From NCBI GenBank assembly GCA_910584745.1, contig CAJUDG010000005.1, positions 124,001-188,000 on the forward strand: 64,000 nt of DNA, given 5' to 3'. Positions 9,241-17,674 of this stretch are shown in pieces; positions within the stretch are counted from its first letter, which is position 1; every line of letters starts with the position of its first letter. This stretch comes from an uncultured Eubacteriales bacterium. Lineage in GTDB: Bacteria; Bacillota; Clostridia; Oscillospirales; Acutalibacteraceae. The position numbers and the translations under genes are program-made. The notes under the pieces were generated by a model, which was not told the DNA's origin, made no database searches, and saw nothing but the letters and a program-made list of their open reading frames with translations.

Positions 9241-9714
9241 ATGGTAACGCTTAAACCAGCGGGTCTGGAGGATGCCGAGACCTTGCTGGCCGTACAGAAA
9301 CAGGCGTTCAATGCTCTGCTGGAGAAGTATCAGGACTATGACACGAATCCGGCCATGGAGCCGCTGTCAACCCTAAAGCGCAAGCTGTCAGAGCGGGATT
9401 ACTATCTTATCCTGCTGGACGGCAGGGAAGTGGGGTATATCGGCGTGCGGCGGGGGGAGGATTCGCTGGTGATCACCCCCATCGGCCTGCTGCCAGAGTG
9501 TCAGGGAAAAGGGGTGGGCCATAGGGCTATGCTTCTGCTGGAGGAGCTATACCCCGATAACCGGCGCTGGTCTCTTGGGACTATCCTCCAGGAGCCAGGG
9601 CTGTGCCGGTTCTATGAGAGCCTTGGGTATAGGCGCACCGGCGAGGTCACCAATATCCGGCCGGGAATGGACGAAGTTGGATACGAAAAAGTGATAGAAA
9701 ATGAGAAAGGATGA
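9241..9714 (+). CDS. GNAT family N-acetyltransferase
   Basis: A 157-residue protein of the GCN5-related acetyltransferase fold. The acetyl-CoA loop reads ECQGKGVGHRAMLLLEEL (about residue 85), and a C-terminal GLCRFYESLGYRRTGE is the typical last strand-helix. The substrate is not predictable. ATG at 9241 follows GGGAAGGTGATGAT; an in-frame upstream extension runs into the T-box terminator and is rejected. It lies directly between the T-box terminator and tyrS (6-base gap), so it should be induced by tyrosine starvation together with tyrS. Confidence 0.88.
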   Translation: MVTLKPAGLEDAETLLAVQKQAFNALLEKYQDYDTNPAMEPLSTLKRKLSERDYYLILLDGREVGYIGVRRGEDSLVITPIGLLPECQGKGVGHRAMLLLEELYPDNRRWSLGTILQEPGLCRFYESLGYRRTGEVTNIRPGMDEVGYEKVIENEKG

Positions 9715-9720
9715 GAAAAA

Positions 9721-10941
9721 ATGCAGATTTTTGAGGAACTAAAGGCTCGGGGGCTCATTGCCCAGACCACCGACGAGGACCATTTAAGGGACCTTTTCAA
9801 TAACGGCAAGGCGGTGTTTTATATCGGCTTCGACTGCACCGCTGACAGCCTGACCGCCGGGCATTTTATGGCCCTTACCATGATGAAGCGCCTGCAGATG
9901 GCTGGGAATAAGCCCATCGCCCTTATCGGCGGGGCCACCACCATGATAGGCGACCCCTCGGGCCGCACGGATATGCGCCCCATGCTGACCCGGGAGGATA
10001 TCGACCACAACGCCGAGTGCTTTAGGCGGCAGATGGAGAAATTTGTTGACTTCGGCCCGGGCGGGGCCATCATGCTCAACAACGCCGACTGGCTCTGCGA
10101 TATCGGCTATATCGACATCCTCCGTGAGGTGGGGGCCTGCTTCTCGGTGAACAATATGCTCCGGGCCGACTGCTACAAGCAGCGCATGGAGAAGGGGCTG
10201 TCCTTCTTAGAGTTCAACTATATGATAATGCAGTCCTACGACTTCTACCACATGTACCAGCATAACGGCTGCAACGTGCAGGTGGGCGGCGATGACCAGT
10301 GGAGCAATATGCTGGGTGGCACCGAGCTCATCCGCCGGAAGCTCGGAAAGGACGCGCCCGCCATGACCATAACCCTCCTGACCGACTCACAGGGCAAGAA
10401 GATGGGCAAGACCGCCGGAAACGCCGTATGGCTGGACCCCAACAAGACCTCGCCCTTCGACTTCTACCAGTATTGGCGCAATGTGGACGACGGCAGCGTC
10501 ATCAAGTGCCTCAGGATGCTCACATTCCTGCCTCTGGAGCAGATAGACGAGATGGCCGGCTGGAAGGACAGCCAGCTGAATAAGGCCAAGGAGGTGCTGG
10601 CCTTCGAGCTCACCAGGATGGTCCACGGCGAGGAGGAGGCCAATAAGGCCCAGGAGGGCGCAAGGGCTCTGTTCAGCGCCGGGGGAAATACCGCCAATAT
10701 GCCCACCACCCAGCTTGCCGAGAGCGACCTGACAGACGGGCAGATCGGCATACTGGACATGCTTGTAAAGACCGGGCTCGCAAGCTCCAAGGGCGAAGGC
10801 CGCAGGCTTGTCCAGCAGGGCGGCGTCACCGTCAATGAGGAGAAGGTGGCCGATATCTCAGCAAGCTTTGCCGAGAGCCAGCTTAACGAGGGGCTTGTCA
10901 TAAAGAAGGGCAAAAAGGTCTTCCATAAGGCGGTGCTGTAA
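9721..10941 (+). CDS. tyrS: Tyrosyl-tRNA synthetase
   Basis: Class I synthetase charging tRNA-Tyr. The HIGH-like element lies in SLTAGHFMAL, followed by GGATTMIGDPSGR. The KMSKS loop reads KKMGKTAGNAVWLD, and a C-terminal S4 RNA-binding domain includes GRRLVQQGGVTVNEEKV. The length of 406 residues is normal. The RBS GAAAGGATG precedes the ATG. It is controlled by the upstream tyrosine T-box; the next gene begins after about 80 bases that include a strong hairpin. Confidence 0.97.
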   Translation: MQIFEELKARGLIAQTTDEDHLRDLFNNGKAVFYIGFDCTADSLTAGHFMALTMMKRLQMAGNKPIALIGGATTMIGDPSGRTDMRPMLTREDIDHNAECFRRQMEKFVDFGPGGAIMLNNADWLCDIGYIDILREVGACFSVNNMLRADCYKQRMEKGLSFLEFNYMIMQSYDFYHMYQHNGCNVQVGGDDQWSNMLGGTELIRRKLGKDAPAMTITLLTDSQGKKMGKTAGNAVWLDPNKTSPFDFYQYWRNVDDGSVIKCLRMLTFLPLEQIDEMAGWKDSQLNKAKEVLAFELTRMVHGEEEANKAQEGARALFSAGGNTANMPTTQLAESDLTDGQIGILDMLVKTGLASSKGEGRRLVQQGGVTVNEEKVADISASFAESQLNEGLVIKKGKKVFHKAVL

Positions 10942-11001
10942 GGAACTTGTAATGTACCCGACACAAAATGCAAATAGAAAATTTGGAATAGCTTAACAAA
11001 A

Positions 11002-11046
11002 ATAAGGCATACTTTCTCCATGAGAAAAGTATGCCTTATCCATTTT
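11002..11046 (+). terminator. Hairpin after tyrS overlapping the next start codon
   Basis: ATAAGGCATACTTT (11002-11015) pairs perfectly with 11026-11039 (14 bp), and the stem can extend by CTC/GAG around a CAT loop. It is followed by CCATTTTT. The form suits an intrinsic terminator for the tyrS transcript, but the ATG of the next gene (11020) lies in the loop, so it may also control translation of that gene. Confidence 0.6.
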
Positions 11047-13575
11047 TCAGCTGCCCTATGCTGTGCGGCTGTTTTAAGCGCTGTATACGCTGTCTTTGGC
11101 CTGTATCCATTTGGCGGAAAGACCCTCTCATGGTGCGACATGTCCCAGCAGGTGATACCCCTGCTGATGGAGATGAAGGACGTATTTGCCGGAAAAGCCG
11201 GGTGGTTCCTCAATATGCAGAACGCCGGGGGCATGAGCTTCTGGGGAGTGTTTTTCTTCTTTTTGGCAAGCCCTCTGCACCTGTCGGTGCTGTTTGTGGA
11301 GAAGCCGGACGTTTACCTTTTGGTAAACGTGCTGGTGCTCATAAAGCTCTCCCTTTCCGCGGCATCGGCCTCGGTATTTTTCAGGCGCGAGGCTCCGTCG
11401 CTGCCGCTTTTGGCCCATTTTGGGCTATGCATCGGCTATGGACTGTGCGGCTACGGGCTCTTATACTACCAGAACCTTGTATGGCTGGATATGCTCTATC
11501 TGTTCCCCCTGACCATGCTGGGCTTTATAAGGCTCATAGAGGAGGAAAAGCCGGGGCTCTTCACCCTATGCCTTGCTCTAAGCCTTATCTTCAACTATTA
11601 CCTCAGTTATATGCTGCTTCTGGGCATGATAATATGCGGCGCGGTTTTCATATTCCGATATGCCCCCAAGGAGCGGCGGGGCAGGCTAGCGGGAAAGCTC
11701 GGGCTGAGCGCGGCGGCTGCGCTGTCAGTGACGGCGGTGGTATGGCTGCCGTCGCTATTGCAGTGCCTTTCCTCTGCCCGCACCGGGGGCGGGGTGATAC
11801 AGTCTGTGCAGTCCGGCGGTATGCTTACAAAGCTGAGCGCCACTCTGCCGGTGCTGCTGTGCACGGTGGGTGCCGCCGCGCCCCTATTTGCGCCCCCAAA
11901 AAGCGCAAAGGCCGGAGCCATACGGCTGTGCTGGGGCCTGATGTCGCTGCCGGTACTTATCGAGCCCATAAACAAGCTATGGCATCTGGGCAGCTATCAG
12001 GCCTTCCCGGTGAGATACGGGTATATGCCTGTGTTCCTTGGGCTCTGGTATCTGGCCCTGAGGCTGGACGCGCCGGAGGAGAATACAGCCGGCGCAGGCC
12101 GGCGCAAAAAGCTCTGGCTGGCGCTGGCATTGACACTGGCAGCGGCGGCAGGCGCGTACATTCTGTGCGCGCACTTTGAGGAGATCAGCTCCTACACCTC
12201 GACACTCTGGCTTAGCAAGGAGGGGTTCAGATACCTCTTTATATTCTGGCTGACCTGCCTCATGGTGTTGCTCGTGGTGTGCCGCTCCTATGCAGGAACC
12301 CGCCGCCTGAGCTCCTGGGCGCTATTGTGCCTTGTGCTGCTGCAATCGGCCGTACAGATACCGGCCTTTATGGGCTCCGCCGCCAATATCCCCTCGCGCA
12401 GCCTGGCCGTACTATCGGCGGCGCCCATTGACGACGGCGGTCTTTATCGGGTCAAGCAGGAGAGCAAGTTCTGCCATGTGAACCTGCTGGGCGGCATGGG
12501 ATATCCCACGCTGAACCACTATACATCCCTTACGGATGCGCGCTACCTTGCCGCTATGAAAAAGCTGGGCTATTCCTCCTATTGGATGGAGACCTCCGGC
12601 TGCTGCGGGACCGCTGTCAGCGATATCCTCATGTCAAATAAGTATATTCTCGGCGGCGATATGAGCTGGACCCCCACAGGAAGCGGCGGCCTGGGCTATA
12701 TCGTGCCCGCCGGCCTGCTGCCAGAGAACCTGGAGCTTGGGGACCGTATCGAGCTGCAAGACAGTCTGTGCAGGAACCTGTCCGGCCGGTCTCTGTTCAC
12801 GCGCTATGAACCCATAGAGGGCAAAATACTGGAGCGGGACGGTAAAATCGCGCTGGATAAAGGCGCTTTTCGCTATCAGATCCAGGTGTCCGGGCGAAAG
12901 ACCCTGTACTTTGACGCCTTCGACTGCATATCCACCAACCTCCGCGAGGCCATAAACGACTGCTTCTCCATAAAGGTGAACGGGGAGGAGGCCGCCGAAA
13001 GCTACCCCACCCAGCGCTGCAACGGCATACTCAGCCTGGGCAGCTTTGAAAACGAGACCGTTTCGGTGGAGGTAACCGTCCATAAGCGGGTGCAGCTGTG
13101 CTCATTCGGGGTATGGGGCTTGGACGATGTAAGGCCGCTGACGGACTCCCTCATAGACGCCGGGCTTCGGTATGAAAACGGCGGTATTTACGGCAGCGTC
13201 TGCGCCCAGTCGGGGCAGGGGTTGTTCCTGTCGGTGCCCTGGTACGATGGGATGAAGGTGAAGGTGAAGGTAAACGGACAGCCTGTGCGGCCAAGGCAGG
13301 TGCTGGACTGCTTTATGGAGATACCCCTGCCTGAGGGCCAAAGCACGGTCGAGGTCAGCTATATCCCCGCCGGACTGCTGCCCGGAGCTGCGGCGAGCGC
13401 GGTATCGCTGGTCCTGCTGATATTATGCAGACTGCCCGGCATGAAGCGGCTGGCAGCCAGGGCTAAAGGCCTGTGGTACCGCTGCGCGCCCCTGCTGCTG
13501 GGGCTGGGCTTTGGGGCGGTGATACTGGCGGTATACTTGTTCCCGGTCATAGTCTGGCTGGCAGGGGCCGTATAG
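11020..13575 (+). CDS. YfhO-family polytopic membrane protein
   Basis: An 851-residue protein with about a dozen hydrophobic segments in the N-terminal 450 residues, a large polar domain (about 470-770) and a pair of C-terminal helices. The N-terminal YPFGGKTLSWCDMSQQ is the usual YfhO signature after the first helix. YfhO proteins are GT-C-like membrane proteins linked to lipoteichoic acid glycosylation in Bacillus and Listeria; a role here in glycosylating a cell-envelope polymer is inference. ATG at 11020 keeps the first helix, but the RBS is poor and the codon lies inside a 14-bp hairpin. No better in-frame start was found. Confidence 0.8.
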   Translation: MRKVCLIHFSAALCCAAVLSAVYAVFGLYPFGGKTLSWCDMSQQVIPLLMEMKDVFAGKAGWFLNMQNAGGMSFWGVFFFFLASPLHLSVLFVEKPDVYLLVNVLVLIKLSLSAASASVFFRREAPSLPLLAHFGLCIGYGLCGYGLLYYQNLVWLDMLYLFPLTMLGFIRLIEEEKPGLFTLCLALSLIFNYYLSYMLLLGMIICGAVFIFRYAPKERRGRLAGKLGLSAAAALSVTAVVWLPSLLQCLSSARTGGGVIQSVQSGGMLTKLSATLPVLLCTVGAAAPLFAPPKSAKAGAIRLCWGLMSLPVLIEPINKLWHLGSYQAFPVRYGYMPVFLGLWYLALRLDAPEENTAGAGRRKKLWLALALTLAAAAGAYILCAHFEEISSYTSTLWLSKEGFRYLFIFWLTCLMVLLVVCRSYAGTRRLSSWALLCLVLLQSAVQIPAFMGSAANIPSRSLAVLSAAPIDDGGLYRVKQESKFCHVNLLGGMGYPTLNHYTSLTDARYLAAMKKLGYSSYWMETSGCCGTAVSDILMSNKYILGGDMSWTPTGSGGLGYIVPAGLLPENLELGDRIELQDSLCRNLSGRSLFTRYEPIEGKILERDGKIALDKGAFRYQIQVSGRKTLYFDAFDCISTNLREAINDCFSIKVNGEEAAESYPTQRCNGILSLGSFENETVSVEVTVHKRVQLCSFGVWGLDDVRPLTDSLIDAGLRYENGGIYGSVCAQSGQGLFLSVPWYDGMKVKVKVNGQPVRPRQVLDCFMEIPLPEGQSTVEVSYIPAGLLPGAAASAVSLVLLILCRLPGMKRLAARAKGLWYRCAPLLLGLGFGAVILAVYLFPVIVWLAGAV

Positions 13576-13648
13576 AAAGAGGCCACACAAATCTTCCGCG
13601 CCCCTTTATGGGTTAATTATCTTCATTTTTCATATCCAGCCATCTGCC

Positions 13649-14815
13649 TTACTCCGTGCGGCTATTCCTTCCGCTGACAGTGCGGTTCAGCAGCTCCGTC
13701 ATCACCAGCATAAGCGCGGCGAAAATCAGCAGATAGAAGGGGTACAGCCCCACGCTGATATGCTGGGCGATAAGCCCGAAAAGCGGCGGCATCAAAGTGG
13801 AGCCGGTATAGGCGCTGGCCATCTGTATGCCCACCAGAGCCTGGGAATTCTCCGTGCCGAAGTTGTACGGCGTTGCGTGGATTATGCAGGGGTATACCGG
13901 CGCGGCTCCAAGGCCCACCACCACCAGCCCCGCAAGGGCTACGGTGTTTATAGGTACAAGCACCATCCCGATCCCCACAAGGGTAAGGACAATGCCGACC
14001 CTGATCATGTTCCTGTCGCCGAAGCGGTCGGCTATGAAGCCGTTGGCTATGCGGCCCACGGTCTCGCCCATGTAAAAGAGCGCGGTAAATTGGGCGGCGG
14101 TCTCGGCGTCGATGCCCCTTGCCCCCACAAGATAGCTGCTGGCCCAGAGCCCGGCGGTGGTTTCTAGGGCGCAGAACGAAAGAAATGCCAGCATGACAAA
14201 GGGCACGCCGGGTATCTTTATCGCTTTCTTCAGTGTCACCTCGGCGGCATCCTCCTCGGAACCGCCGCCAGAGCGCTTCCAGAGAGGGAGGGCGGCGAAC
14301 AGTATCACCGTCAGTATCACCTGTAGGATGGACACGTTCCTGTACCCCGCCTGCCAGCCCAGCCCGCCGGTAAGGCAGGAGCTCATGATGTATGGGCTTA
14401 TGGTGACCCCCACGCCCCAGAAGGCATGCAGCCAGCTCATCTGTCTTGAGGAATAGTGCACGGCAACATAATTATTCAGCGCCGCGTCCACCGCACCGGC
14501 CCCCAGCCCATAGGGCACCGCCCACAGGCATAGGAGCGCAAAGCTGCCGGACACGGAGAAGCCGAAGAGCGCCGCCGCGGTCATACCAACGCTTGCCGCC
14601 GTCACAAGGCCGGGTCCCAGCTTATGTATCAGGCGGTTTGACAGCAGGCTTGAGACGATGGTGCCCACGGAGATTATCATCGAGATTATACCCGCGTAGG
14701 ATATGGGCGCGCCCAGTTCCAGGCGCATCACCGGCCACGCCGAGCCCAAAAGGGAGTCCGGCAGGCCAAGGCTGATGAAGGCCATGTAAATTATCGCTAA
14801 CAGCAGTGATATCAT
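13649..14815 (-). CDS. Major facilitator superfamily transporter
   Basis: A 388-residue membrane protein with about twelve helices. The N-terminal helix ends in GLPDSLLGSAWPVM, and the loop 2-3 region has SNRLIHKLG, typical of MFS proteins of the fucose-permease-like branch; a second-half NGFIADRFGDRNMIR loop is also MFS-like. The substrate is unknown. RBS AGGAGGAAC precedes the ATG. It is divergent from an AraC regulator across a 130-base promoter region, so that regulator is its likely controller. Confidence 0.88.
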   Translation of the reverse strand: MISLLLAIIYMAFISLGLPDSLLGSAWPVMRLELGAPISYAGIISMIISVGTIVSSLLSNRLIHKLGPGLVTAASVGMTAAALFGFSVSGSFALLCLWAVPYGLGAGAVDAALNNYVAVHYSSRQMSWLHAFWGVGVTISPYIMSSCLTGGLGWQAGYRNVSILQVILTVILFAALPLWKRSGGGSEEDAAEVTLKKAIKIPGVPFVMLAFLSFCALETTAGLWASSYLVGARGIDAETAAQFTALFYMGETVGRIANGFIADRFGDRNMIRVGIVLTLVGIGMVLVPINTVALAGLVVVGLGAAPVYPCIIHATPYNFGTENSQALVGIQMASAYTGSTLMPPLFGLIAQHISVGLYPFYLLIFAALMLVMTELLNRTVSGRNSRTE

Positions 14816-14845
14816 GAAGGGTTCCTCCTGTGCAAAAAATTCTCC

Positions 14846-14873
14846 TTGACTATGGAAGGCTCACGAGTATAAT
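14846..14873 (+). promoter_or_regulatory. Promoter of the AraC gene in the divergent region
   Basis: TTGACT (14846-14851), a 16-base spacer and TATAAT (14868-14873) point to the AraC gene. The short palindrome ACTCAGGAGT and the A+T-rich repeats downstream lie between the divergent genes and may be a regulator site; a leftward promoter for the MFS gene probably overlaps this segment. Confidence 0.65.
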
Positions 14874-14945
14874 TATATTACACTCAGGAGTGAAAGCTAT
14901 AACAATAGCGCACGATTCTATAACTATCGTTCAAAAGGAGAACAT

Positions 14946-15839
14946 ATGCAGCTCACAGTAAAACCGGACCGCTCGGAGCAGTTCGCCTATAACTTCGCTG
15001 ACTTCCCTGCTTATATCGGCAGGGGGAATATCGCGGACTTTCCAAATTACACCGCCCTTGGCCACTGGCACGACGACCTGGAGTTCAGCGTGGCGCTGGA
15101 GGGGAGCATGGACTATAACGTCAACGGCGAGACTGTCCGCCTGGAGGAGGGGGACGGCATCTTCATCAACACCCGGCAGATGCACTATAATTTTTCCAGG
15201 GAGCGCAAGGGCTGCGAATATATCTGCGTCCTTTTGCACCCCATGCTGCTCTGCGCGTCACAGTATGTGGAGCAGAATTTCGTGTCGCCGCTGCTGGCCG
15301 CCAGCCCGCACCAGGTGTTCCGCGGGAGCTCTGAGCCGGGCCGCTCGGTCTGTAAAAAGCTGCTTGAGATATATGACAGCCGGGAGGACCCTCTCTCGCC
15401 CCTTCTGGCCCAGGCGGCATTCTTCCAGATATGGGCCGCGCTGTGCAGGAACGCCCCGGACCTGGAAAAGAGGCCCCGCCCTCGCAGCCAGAAGCTGGGC
15501 GCGCTGAAGGACATGATCTCCTGTATCCAGGGCCGCTATCAGGAGCGGCTCACGCTGGAGGACATAGCCCGCTCGGGCAGCGTGGGGAAGACCAGCTGCT
15601 GCTACATTTTCCGCAAATATGTGAACCAAAGCCCCAACGCCTACCTGACGGAGTACCGCCTGCGCAAGGGGATGGAGCTCCTGCACGACACGGACATGAC
15701 CGTGACGGAGGTATGCTATGAGGTGGGCTTCAACGGGCCCAGCTATTTCAGCGAGAGCTTTAGAAAGGCCTTTGGGTGCAGCCCGGGGGAATACCGCAGA
15801 AGGGAAAAGGACGCGGAAAGGCAGAAGCGGGAGTCATAG
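14946..15839 (+). CDS. AraC family transcriptional regulator
   Basis: An N-terminal cupin-like sensing domain (residues 1-140, with GHWHDDLEFSVALEG and EGDGIFINTRQMH) is followed by two AraC helix-turn-helix motifs: LEDIARSGSVGKTSCCYIF and VTEVCYEVGFNGPSYFSESF with KAFGCSPGEYR. Length is 297 residues. The RBS AAAAGGAGAA gives a clear ATG. The cupin domain suggests a small-molecule or sugar effector. It is divergent from the MFS transporter and upstream of the manganese catalase by 68 bases; which of these it controls is not shown. Confidence 0.92.
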   Translation: MQLTVKPDRSEQFAYNFADFPAYIGRGNIADFPNYTALGHWHDDLEFSVALEGSMDYNVNGETVRLEEGDGIFINTRQMHYNFSRERKGCEYICVLLHPMLLCASQYVEQNFVSPLLAASPHQVFRGSSEPGRSVCKKLLEIYDSREDPLSPLLAQAAFFQIWAALCRNAPDLEKRPRPRSQKLGALKDMISCIQGRYQERLTLEDIARSGSVGKTSCCYIFRKYVNQSPNAYLTEYRLRKGMELLHDTDMTVTEVCYEVGFNGPSYFSESFRKAFGCSPGEYRRREKDAERQKRES

Positions 15840-15907
15840 AAGATGCGCCATTTTGGAATATTTCCACAAGGCGTGGTACACACTATCCCCAGACTGGAGG
15901 GATAAAG

Positions 15908-16573
15908 ATGTTCAAACACGAAAAGATGCTATTTCACCCTGTGGGCGTGGAGCGGCCAAATCCGCAGTACGCGGCGCTCCTGCAGGAGCAGCTGGGCGGG
16001 GCCAACGGCGAGATGAAGTCGGCCATGCAGTATATGTCCCAGTCCTTCCGCATAAAGGACCAGCAGATCAAGGACCTGTTCCTGGATATCGCGGCGGAGG
16101 AGCTGGGGCATATGGAGATGGTGGCACAGACCATTAACATGCTGAACGGCCACGACGTGGACGCGGAAAAGGTCTGCGCCGGGGAGATACAGACCCATGT
16201 GCTGCTGGGGCTGAACCCGGGGCTTATCAACGCCTCGGGCTACTCCTGGACGGCGGACTATGTAACCGTTACCGGGGATCTATGCGCGGACCTTCTCAGC
16301 AATATCGCCTCTGAACAGCGGGCCAAGGTGGTGTACGAGTATCTGTACCGCCAGATAGACGACGCCAAGGTGCGGGAGACCATCGACTTCCTCTTGAACC
16401 GCGAGGAGGCCCATAACCAGATGTTCCGGGATGCCTTTAACCAGGTCCAGGACACCGGCTCCAACCGGGACTTTGGCACCACAAAGGCCGCGAAGATGTA
16501 CTTTTCCCTGTCGAACCCTGGCCCCAACGCCTTTGCCGGGAAGGACGTAAGCGCCCCGAAATTTACCGGCTGA
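15908..16573 (+). CDS. Manganese catalase (CotJC-like)
   Basis: Dimanganese enzyme that disproportionates hydrogen peroxide. The first metal ligand Glu35 lies in GGANGEMKSAMQYM, EELGHME supplies Glu65 and His68, and the second four-helix half has SEQRAKVVYEYLY and REEAHNQMF for the remaining Glu and His. Length is 221 residues, between spore-coat CotJC (about 190) and long catalases (about 270). ATG at 15908 follows GGAGGGATAAAG; an upstream in-frame extension runs through the AraC gene and is rejected. It suits peroxide defence in an anaerobe, or a spore-coat role. Confidence 0.92.
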   Translation: MFKHEKMLFHPVGVERPNPQYAALLQEQLGGANGEMKSAMQYMSQSFRIKDQQIKDLFLDIAAEELGHMEMVAQTINMLNGHDVDAEKVCAGEIQTHVLLGLNPGLINASGYSWTADYVTVTGDLCADLLSNIASEQRAKVVYEYLYRQIDDAKVRETIDFLLNREEAHNQMFRDAFNQVQDTGSNRDFGTTKAAKMYFSLSNPGPNAFAGKDVSAPKFTG

Positions 16574-16632
16574 GCCCGCAGGTTCCAGGGCCGGGGAAAG
16601 GGCTCTGGGGATTTTGCGTTAAGAACCGGTGT

Positions 16633-17184
16633 TTACCGGCTTTTAACTGCGTCTGCTATACCAGCCTTGTTCCGGGCATCCCTTATCAGTTTCATCAGCT
16701 CCTCCTCGGACATGGCGATGGCGTTCAGCTCCAGCAGCGAGAGCCCGAAGGCATTCGCTATGCAGTTGAGCTTGGTTACTGTCACGTTGGCGCAGCCGTG
16801 TTCGATATCACGCAATCTGGCGGCGCTTATGCCCGAAATGCTTGCCAACTGCTTCTGGGTAATATTCAGTGATTTGCGCAGCAGCAGGATATTCTCGTAT
16901 ATTTGCAGCGCGCCGCCGGTTCTTCCCGGCAGGTACGGGGCCCGGCGGATCTCTGACAGGATGACATAGTCCGGGCGCTGAAGCTCGCGCAGCACCCTGG
17001 AATCCACCCCGAGAGCATCTGCAATGCTGTTAAGCGTGACAAGGGTCATATTCTGGCAGCCATGCTCTATTTCCTGCAGGCGGCTTACGCTTATTCCCGC
17101 CAAAAATGCGGCTTTCTCCTGTGTCAAATGCTGCTTGACTCTGAGCAAGGTGACATTTTTTCCGATTTCGGATAAAAGCGACAT
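16633..17184 (-). CDS. Regulator with two tandem XRE-type HTH domains
   Basis: A 183-residue protein made of two similar halves. Residues 7-70 contain LTQEKAAFLAGISVSRLQEI and EHGCQNMT; residues 95-158 contain ITQKQLASISGISAARLRDI and EHGCANVT. Each half is a Cro/C1-type helix-turn-helix with the same IEHGC motif, so the gene arose by internal duplication. No effector domain is present. The RBS AAGGAGAG lies within a 12-bp inverted repeat just upstream, suggesting autoregulation. Targets are unknown; neighbours are the manganese catalase (convergent) and a small hypothetical gene. Confidence 0.85.
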   Translation of the reverse strand: MSLLSEIGKNVTLLRVKQHLTQEKAAFLAGISVSRLQEIEHGCQNMTLVTLNSIADALGVDSRVLRELQRPDYVILSEIRRAPYLPGRTGGALQIYENILLLRKSLNITQKQLASISGISAARLRDIEHGCANVTVTKLNCIANAFGLSLLELNAIAMSEEELMKLIRDARNKAGIADAVKSR

Positions 17185-17185
17185 A

Positions 17186-17223
17186 AAAATCTCTCCTTCA
17201 CCTTTAAGCGTAGGAGAGATTTT
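17186..17223. repeat. 12-bp inverted repeat over the RBS of the HTH gene
   Basis: AAAATCTCTCCT (17186-17197) is matched by AGGAGAGATTTT (17212-17223) with a 14-base loop. In the leftward transcript one arm is the Shine-Dalgarno sequence of the two-HTH regulator, so the stem would hide it. As DNA it could equally be the regulator's own operator. Confidence 0.7.
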
Positions 17224-17281
17224 CCAATTTGTCCACCCTTTATATTAGCGTTTCAATGTTTTTCATTAGAATTGAAGATTT

Positions 17282-17548
17282 TTACTGCGGGTTCCACGTG
17301 TTTAGCGAGGAATCCACAAGGGAAAGGTCGCCCTGAGAGTCCTTTGTGAAGGAGTTGTCCTGGAAAAAGATGAAGAGCGACGATTTGCCGGGCAGGGGCA
17401 GAACATAGAACAGACGGTTGACCAACGTACTTCCGTCATCATAGATGTCAAAGTTCAGAGAGGGGAAGGAGAGCAACGAAGCCCGCGGCACCGGCGGGGA
17501 GCCGTGGTTTGCCTCCGAATAGAGCTGATAGAGCTGGTCCTGGGTCAT
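17282..17548 (-). CDS. Hypothetical protein, 88 residues
   Basis: Not recognised. The protein begins MTQDQLYQLYSEA, and its middle reads LNFDIYDDGSTLVNRLFYVL followed by SLFIFFQDNS, consistent with a small alpha/beta domain; there is no signal peptide or membrane helix. ATG at 17548 is 8 bases after GAAAGGA; an upstream in-frame start lacks an RBS and begins in a terminator. It sits just downstream of the terminator of the aldo/keto reductase gene. Confidence 0.55.
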   Translation of the reverse strand: MTQDQLYQLYSEANHGSPPVPRASLLSFPSLNFDIYDDGSTLVNRLFYVLPLPGKSSLFIFFQDNSFTKDSQGDLSLVDSSLNTWNPQ

Positions 17549-17565
17549 ATAAAACATCCTTTCAT

Positions 17566-17614
17566 AAAAAAATCTGGGCACATAGGGAGACCTTATAGGC
17601 CCCTATGTACCCAG
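17566..17614 (-). terminator. Intrinsic terminator of the aldo/keto reductase gene
   Basis: In the leftward direction, CTGGGTACATAGGG pairs with CCCTATGTGCCCAG (one mismatch; + strand 17574-17614), followed by ATTTTTTT (complement of 17566-17573). Confidence 0.8.
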
Positions 17615-17674
17615 CATAACGTAATGACGAAAAAATGTCCACCCAATAAATTGGCGGTCAGGGGATATTTCCCG

